This document shows positions 31,446 through 33,503 of a stretch of 33,503 bases of DNA, one piece after another (the first letter of the stretch is position 1; each line of letters begins with the position of its first letter). The notes beneath the pieces were generated by a model. That model was given only the letters and a program-made list of their open reading frames with translations. It was not told the DNA's origin and searched no databases. Made by a program: the position numbers and the translations under genes. Source of the DNA: Bacteroidales bacterium (GTDB lineage: Bacteria; Bacteroidota; Bacteroidia; Bacteroidales; F082); assembly GCA_017553625.1 (NCBI GenBank), contig JAFZKP010000041.1, positions 1 through 33,503 on the forward strand, given 5' to 3'.

Positions 31446-31483
31446 GTTGTTTCCAATGCAAATTTACACAAATTTTGAAAGCA
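31446..31483. repeat. 38-base direct repeat, right copy
   Basis: This is the second copy of the repeat at 31024-31061, with one mismatch, lying 78 bases after the orphan gene's stop codon. The 31368-31498 gap otherwise holds no gene I can support. Confidence 0.8.
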
Positions 31484-31498
31484 TTAACAAATTAATAA

Positions 31499-31840
31499 TC
31501 AAAGATATTTTGCAATCACATGATTATTGCTGACGTATCTTATTAAAAATATTTTGGTGTCGTTTGTCTCGTCTAGATGTATGGTGAAAAACACATACCA
31601 AGTGGTCTGTTTGTTCTTTTTGAAACTGGCGAAATAAAGATTTTTGCCGTATTTTTCAAAATATTTTGGAGCAGGCTTCATTAGTTTATTCGGCAGGTTC
31701 TCTTCAATATCTGCAAATAAATTAATTACATATTGCATAGCGTCGCTTTCGAATCCAAAATAGTGCTTTTTATATAGTTTTGGTACTAAATCATTAAAGT
31801 ATTTTCTTACTTTTGGTACTGATATTATTATTGGTTTCAT
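31499..31840 (-). CDS. RelE/ParE-like toxin-type protein (putative)
   Basis: This basic 113-residue protein starts MKPIIISVPKVRKYFNDLVP and has a second half of alternating strands: KYGKNLYFASFKKNKQTTWYVFF, then TKIFLIRYVSNNHVIAKYL. The strand order after an N-terminal helical part and the basic residues before WYVFF are compatible with the RelE/ParE toxin fold. I recall similar small proteins in Bacteroidales paired with an acidic partner. Its start overlaps the upstream acidic gene by 47 bases, so the two are co-translated. Catalytic residues cannot be assigned with confidence. It could instead be a different small nucleic-acid-binding protein. Confidence 0.6.
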   Translation of the reverse strand: MKPIIISVPKVRKYFNDLVPKLYKKHYFGFESDAMQYVINLFADIEENLPNKLMKPAPKYFEKYGKNLYFASFKKNKQTTWYVFFTIHLDETNDTKIFLIRYVSNNHVIAKYL

Positions 31841-32138
31841 CTTTTTGGTTTTTGAAAAATTCGTGAATGTCTTCTAATACCCAATTCAGCATGGTTTCCA
31901 TTGATACAGCATTCGCTAAAGCAGTTTCATCATCCATATATTCGGCGTCAGCCATAGTATCTTCAAGTTCGTCGTAATACTCCTCTAAAGAATAAGGGTC
32001 TTCTTGTTTTTGAGGTCTTTTTTTTAAAGATTTTCCGATAGTTGAATACGTCGCCACTGGCTCGTTAACCAGCGGGGGCTCTTCGGATATTTCGTTGTAG
32101 TCGGCGGCTTTTCCTTTTTTTGATTTTGAATTCTGCAT
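31794..32138 (-). CDS. acidic partner protein, antitoxin-like (putative)
   Basis: This 114-residue protein uses the ATG at 32138 (MQNSKSKKGKAADYNEISEE). A TTG ten codons earlier falls inside the -7 promoter box and is rejected. A basic N-terminal stretch is followed by a proline-rich, probably unstructured part (EEPPLVNEPVA). The acidic C-terminal half is helical: PYSLEEYYDELEDTMADAEY, then ALANAVSMETMLNWVLEDIHEF. Antitoxin-first order, opposite charge and a 47-base overlap with the downstream gene suggest a toxin-antitoxin pair. No known DNA-binding fold is evident. Confidence 0.58.
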   Translation of the reverse strand: MQNSKSKKGKAADYNEISEEPPLVNEPVATYSTIGKSLKKRPQKQEDPYSLEEYYDELEDTMADAEYMDDETALANAVSMETMLNWVLEDIHEFFKNQKDETNNNISTKSKKIL

Positions 32139-32165
32139 AGTAAAAATGTTTTTGATTATCGATTG

Positions 32166-32173
32166 CAAAGATA
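32166..32173 (-). promoter_or_regulatory. -7 promoter box of the toxin-antitoxin-like pair
   Basis: TATCTTTG followed by C on the minus strand (32173 to 32166) is a good Bacteroidota -7 element, 27 bases before the ATG at 32138. No clear TTTG box lies at the expected distance. Confidence 0.45.
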
Positions 32174-32239
32174 GTCAAAATTTTTTAGATGGGATGAAAA
32201 ATAAAGAAATTTATTTATTAAATATTTATTAATTATGTC

Positions 32240-32281
32240 TTGTAAGTTTCGAAAAATCTCCGTAAATTTGCACGCAAATTT
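32240..32281 (+). promoter_or_regulatory. lysine-fermentation operon promoter with overlapping palindrome
   Basis: TTG (32240-32242), a 20-base spacer and TAAATTTG (32263-32270) form a promoter 57 bases before the first gene. AAATTTGC-AC-GCAAATTT (32264-32281) is a perfect 8-bp-arm palindrome that overlaps the -7 box and the expected start site. It is placed as an operator would be. Confidence 0.55.
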
Positions 32282-32327
32282 TTTGTAATTAGGTAATTTG
32301 AATTAAAATTAAACAAATCAAACATAA

Positions 32328-32984
32328 ATGGCTATGAATAAGCAGATTACATTAGAGCAGGCCGTTGAGAAAGTTCACGACGGCATGACAATTATGTTCG
32401 GCGGATTCCTCGGAGTGGGAAGCGCAGTGCAAATCATCGACAAAATCGTTGAAAAAGGCGTGAAAGATTTGACAATCATCGCTAACGACACCGCTTACGA
32501 CAACATCGCCCATGGTAAACTCGTCGCAAACCATCAGGTGAAGAAAGCTATCGTATCGCACACAGGTACCAACAAAGAGACAGCGGCACAGAAGAACGCC
32601 GGTACTCTTGAAGTTGAATATGTACCACAAGGCACATTGGCAGAGCGCATCAGAGCCTACGGCGCAGGTCTCGGCGGAGTCCTCACCCCAACAGGTCTTG
32701 GCACTATCATGCAGGACGGCAAGGATATTGTGAAAGTTGACGGTAAAGACTACATCCTTGAGAAACCTCTCAAGGCCGACATCGCTTTCTTGCGCGCTAA
32801 CATCGTTGACGAGTTCGGTAACATGGTGTTCCTCGGAACAACCAACAACTTCAACCCATTGATGGCTACAGCAGCTGACTATGTGGTTGTTGAGGCTGAG
32901 AAGCTCGTGAAAGTTGGAGAGATTAAGCCTGAATGCGTACACGCTTCGGGAATTTATGTTGATGGTATTTACGTCGAGAAATAG
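32328..32984 (+). CDS. atoD: CoA-transferase subunit A (AtoD/CtfA type)
   Basis: The 218 residues are the normal length of the alpha subunit of type I (family I) CoA-transferases. Marks are GMTIMFGGFLGVGSAVQIID near the start, then LTIIANDTAYDNIAHGKLVA, AGTLEVEYVPQGTLAERIRA, and GVLTPTGLGTIMQDGK. The catalytic Glu is on the beta subunit, which is not in the window. Next to kal and kce it probably serves lysine fermentation, moving CoA from butyryl-CoA to acetoacetate or acetate, as inferred from pathway knowledge. It is first in the operon; kal follows after 44 bases. Confidence 0.88.
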   Translation: MAMNKQITLEQAVEKVHDGMTIMFGGFLGVGSAVQIIDKIVEKGVKDLTIIANDTAYDNIAHGKLVANHQVKKAIVSHTGTNKETAAQKNAGTLEVEYVPQGTLAERIRAYGAGLGGVLTPTGLGTIMQDGKDIVKVDGKDYILEKPLKADIAFLRANIVDEFGNMVFLGTTNNFNPLMATAADYVVVEAEKLVKVGEIKPECVHASGIYVDGIYVEK

Positions 32985-32990
32985 TTTAAA

Positions 32991-33011
32991 GGTTATTGGT
33001 TATAGGTTATT
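32991..33011. repeat. three 7-base tandem repeats before kal
   Basis: GGTTATT, GGTTATA and GGTTATT lie back to back between atoD and kal. They are similar in style to the 8-base array at 30605-30644. No function is evident. Confidence 0.6.
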
Positions 33012-33028
33012 GAAAATTTTGGTTTAAA

Positions 33029-33427
33029 ATGGAAAAAGAATATAGAACAAAGATTAGACTTCGCATGAGTGCGAAGGATGCTCACTACGGTGGCAATTTG
33101 GTTGACGGCGCTCACATGGTTCACCTTTTCGGTGATGTGGCTACTGAACTTTTGATTATGCGTGACGGCGACGAAGGTCTGTTCTGCGCATACGACATGA
33201 TTGAATTCAAAGCCCCTGTTTATGCAGGTGACTTTATCGAAGCTGAAGGTTGGATTGACCGCGAAGGCAACACATCGCGCCACATGTTGTTTGAGGCCCG
33301 CAAGGTTGCTGTAGCCCGTCCTGACATCTCTCCATCGGCTGCCGACGAGCTCGATGAGCCTATCCTGGTTTGCCGCGCTTCAGGCACATGCGTTACACCA
33401 AAAGATTGCCAAAGAAAAAATAAATAA
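33029..33427 (+). CDS. kal: 3-aminobutyryl-CoA ammonia-lyase
   Basis: The 132 residues are the length of Kal, a hotdog-fold enzyme that removes ammonia from L-3-aminobutyryl-CoA to give crotonyl-CoA in the lysine-to-butyrate/acetate pathway. [20 protein letters not shown], then [22 protein letters not shown] and [17 protein letters not shown], are recognisable. The assignment is strengthened by the kce start 2 bases downstream and by a CoA-transferase subunit upstream, the known neighbours in lysine-fermentation clusters. Confidence 0.9.
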   Translation: MEKEYRTKIRLRMSAKDAHYGGNLVDGAHMVHLFGDVATELLIMRDGDEGLFCAYDMIEFKAPVYAGDFIEAEGWIDREGNTSRHMLFEARKVAVARPDISPSAADELDEPILVCRASGTCVTPKDCQRKNK

Positions 33428-33429
33428 TT

Positions 33430-33503
33430 ATGGATAAACTGATAATCACAGCTGCTATCTGCGGCGCAGAAGTAACAAAAGAACAGAATCCTAACGTTCC
33501 TTA
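33430..33503 (+). CDS. kce: 3-keto-5-aminohexanoate cleavage enzyme, N-terminus only (cut by window edge)
   Basis: Only 24 full codons are present, starting MDKLIITAAICGAEVTKEQN. This matches the N-terminus of Kce (DUF849/BKACE family), which converts 3-keto-5-aminohexanoate and acetyl-CoA to acetoacetate and 3-aminobutyryl-CoA, the substrate of Kal. It starts 2 bases after the kal stop. The remaining pathway genes (kamA, kamD/E, kdd) are expected beyond the right edge. Confidence 0.88.
   Translation, partial: MDKLIITAAICGAEVTKEQNPNVP

Noticed and set aside
30605-31483. CRISPR array
   Set aside because: The repeats are either directly adjacent 8-mers or only two 38-base copies far apart. 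There is no regular spacer pattern and no cas gene.
31324-31533. 69-codon plus-strand frame overlapping the right direct repeat
   Set aside because: It overlaps the 84-residue gene in another frame and runs through the repeat and into the convergent gene. It has no promoter or motif.

Overview
The window is a chromosomal segment from a member of the Bacteroidota, most likely the Bacteroidales. Many intergenic gaps carry the lineage's promoter pattern (TTTG, about 19-20 bases, then TAnnTTTG). Several families are typical of the phylum: a GldI-type FKBP lipoprotein, DUF3078, an ECF sigma factor followed by a tiny ORF, and a Gre-like/Nudix fusion. The right end enters a lysine-fermentation operon, which suggests an amino-acid-fermenting anaerobe. 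Genus cannot be named from this window.

Left end (1-2053): the 5' tip of a 16S rRNA gene on the minus strand with its leader and promoter, then an AlbA_2-domain gene in the same direction. An AT-rich 630-base gap follows. It holds two copies of a 68-base unit with identical ends and lies in front of an XRE regulator.

Envelope block (2152-10855): a plus-strand operon encodes an NrnA-like DHH phosphoesterase and three FKBP-type lipoproteins with one, two and three FKBP-like domains. It converges on a minus-strand surface-polysaccharide operon (flippase, two Wzz-like chain-length proteins, O-antigen ligase).

Core block (10950-26831): a Rel (p)ppGpp synthetase whose hydrolase site looks inactive; a CyuA-type cysteine desulfidase with a palindrome inside its promoter; a minus-strand run of acyltransferase-like protein, LolD ATPase and TPR protein; endonuclease III; recA behind a strong leader hairpin; a TPR lipoprotein; a phosphohexomutase; a DUF3078 outer-membrane-type protein and a YwqG-family protein fired from interleaved divergent promoters; a small acidic protein; and uvrA. 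Three DNA-repair genes (nth, recA, uvrA) fall here.

Right block (27013-33503): an ECF sigma factor whose ribosome site may be masked by a hairpin; a 46-residue ORF; a Gre-like/Nudix fusion with both active sites degraded and palindromic repeats translated in its linker; a SulP transporter and a DUF1294 membrane protein joined across 8-base tandem repeats; an orphan 84-residue gene between 38-base direct repeats; a toxin-antitoxin-like pair; and the start of the lysine operon (CoA-transferase subunit A, kal, truncated kce).

No CRISPR array, tRNA, transposase or prophage was seen. The most unusual signals are the duplicated 68-base unit before the XRE gene, the palindromic repeats inside the Gre/Nudix gene, the repeat-flanked orphan gene, and the promoter-embedded palindromes of cyuA and the lysine operon.
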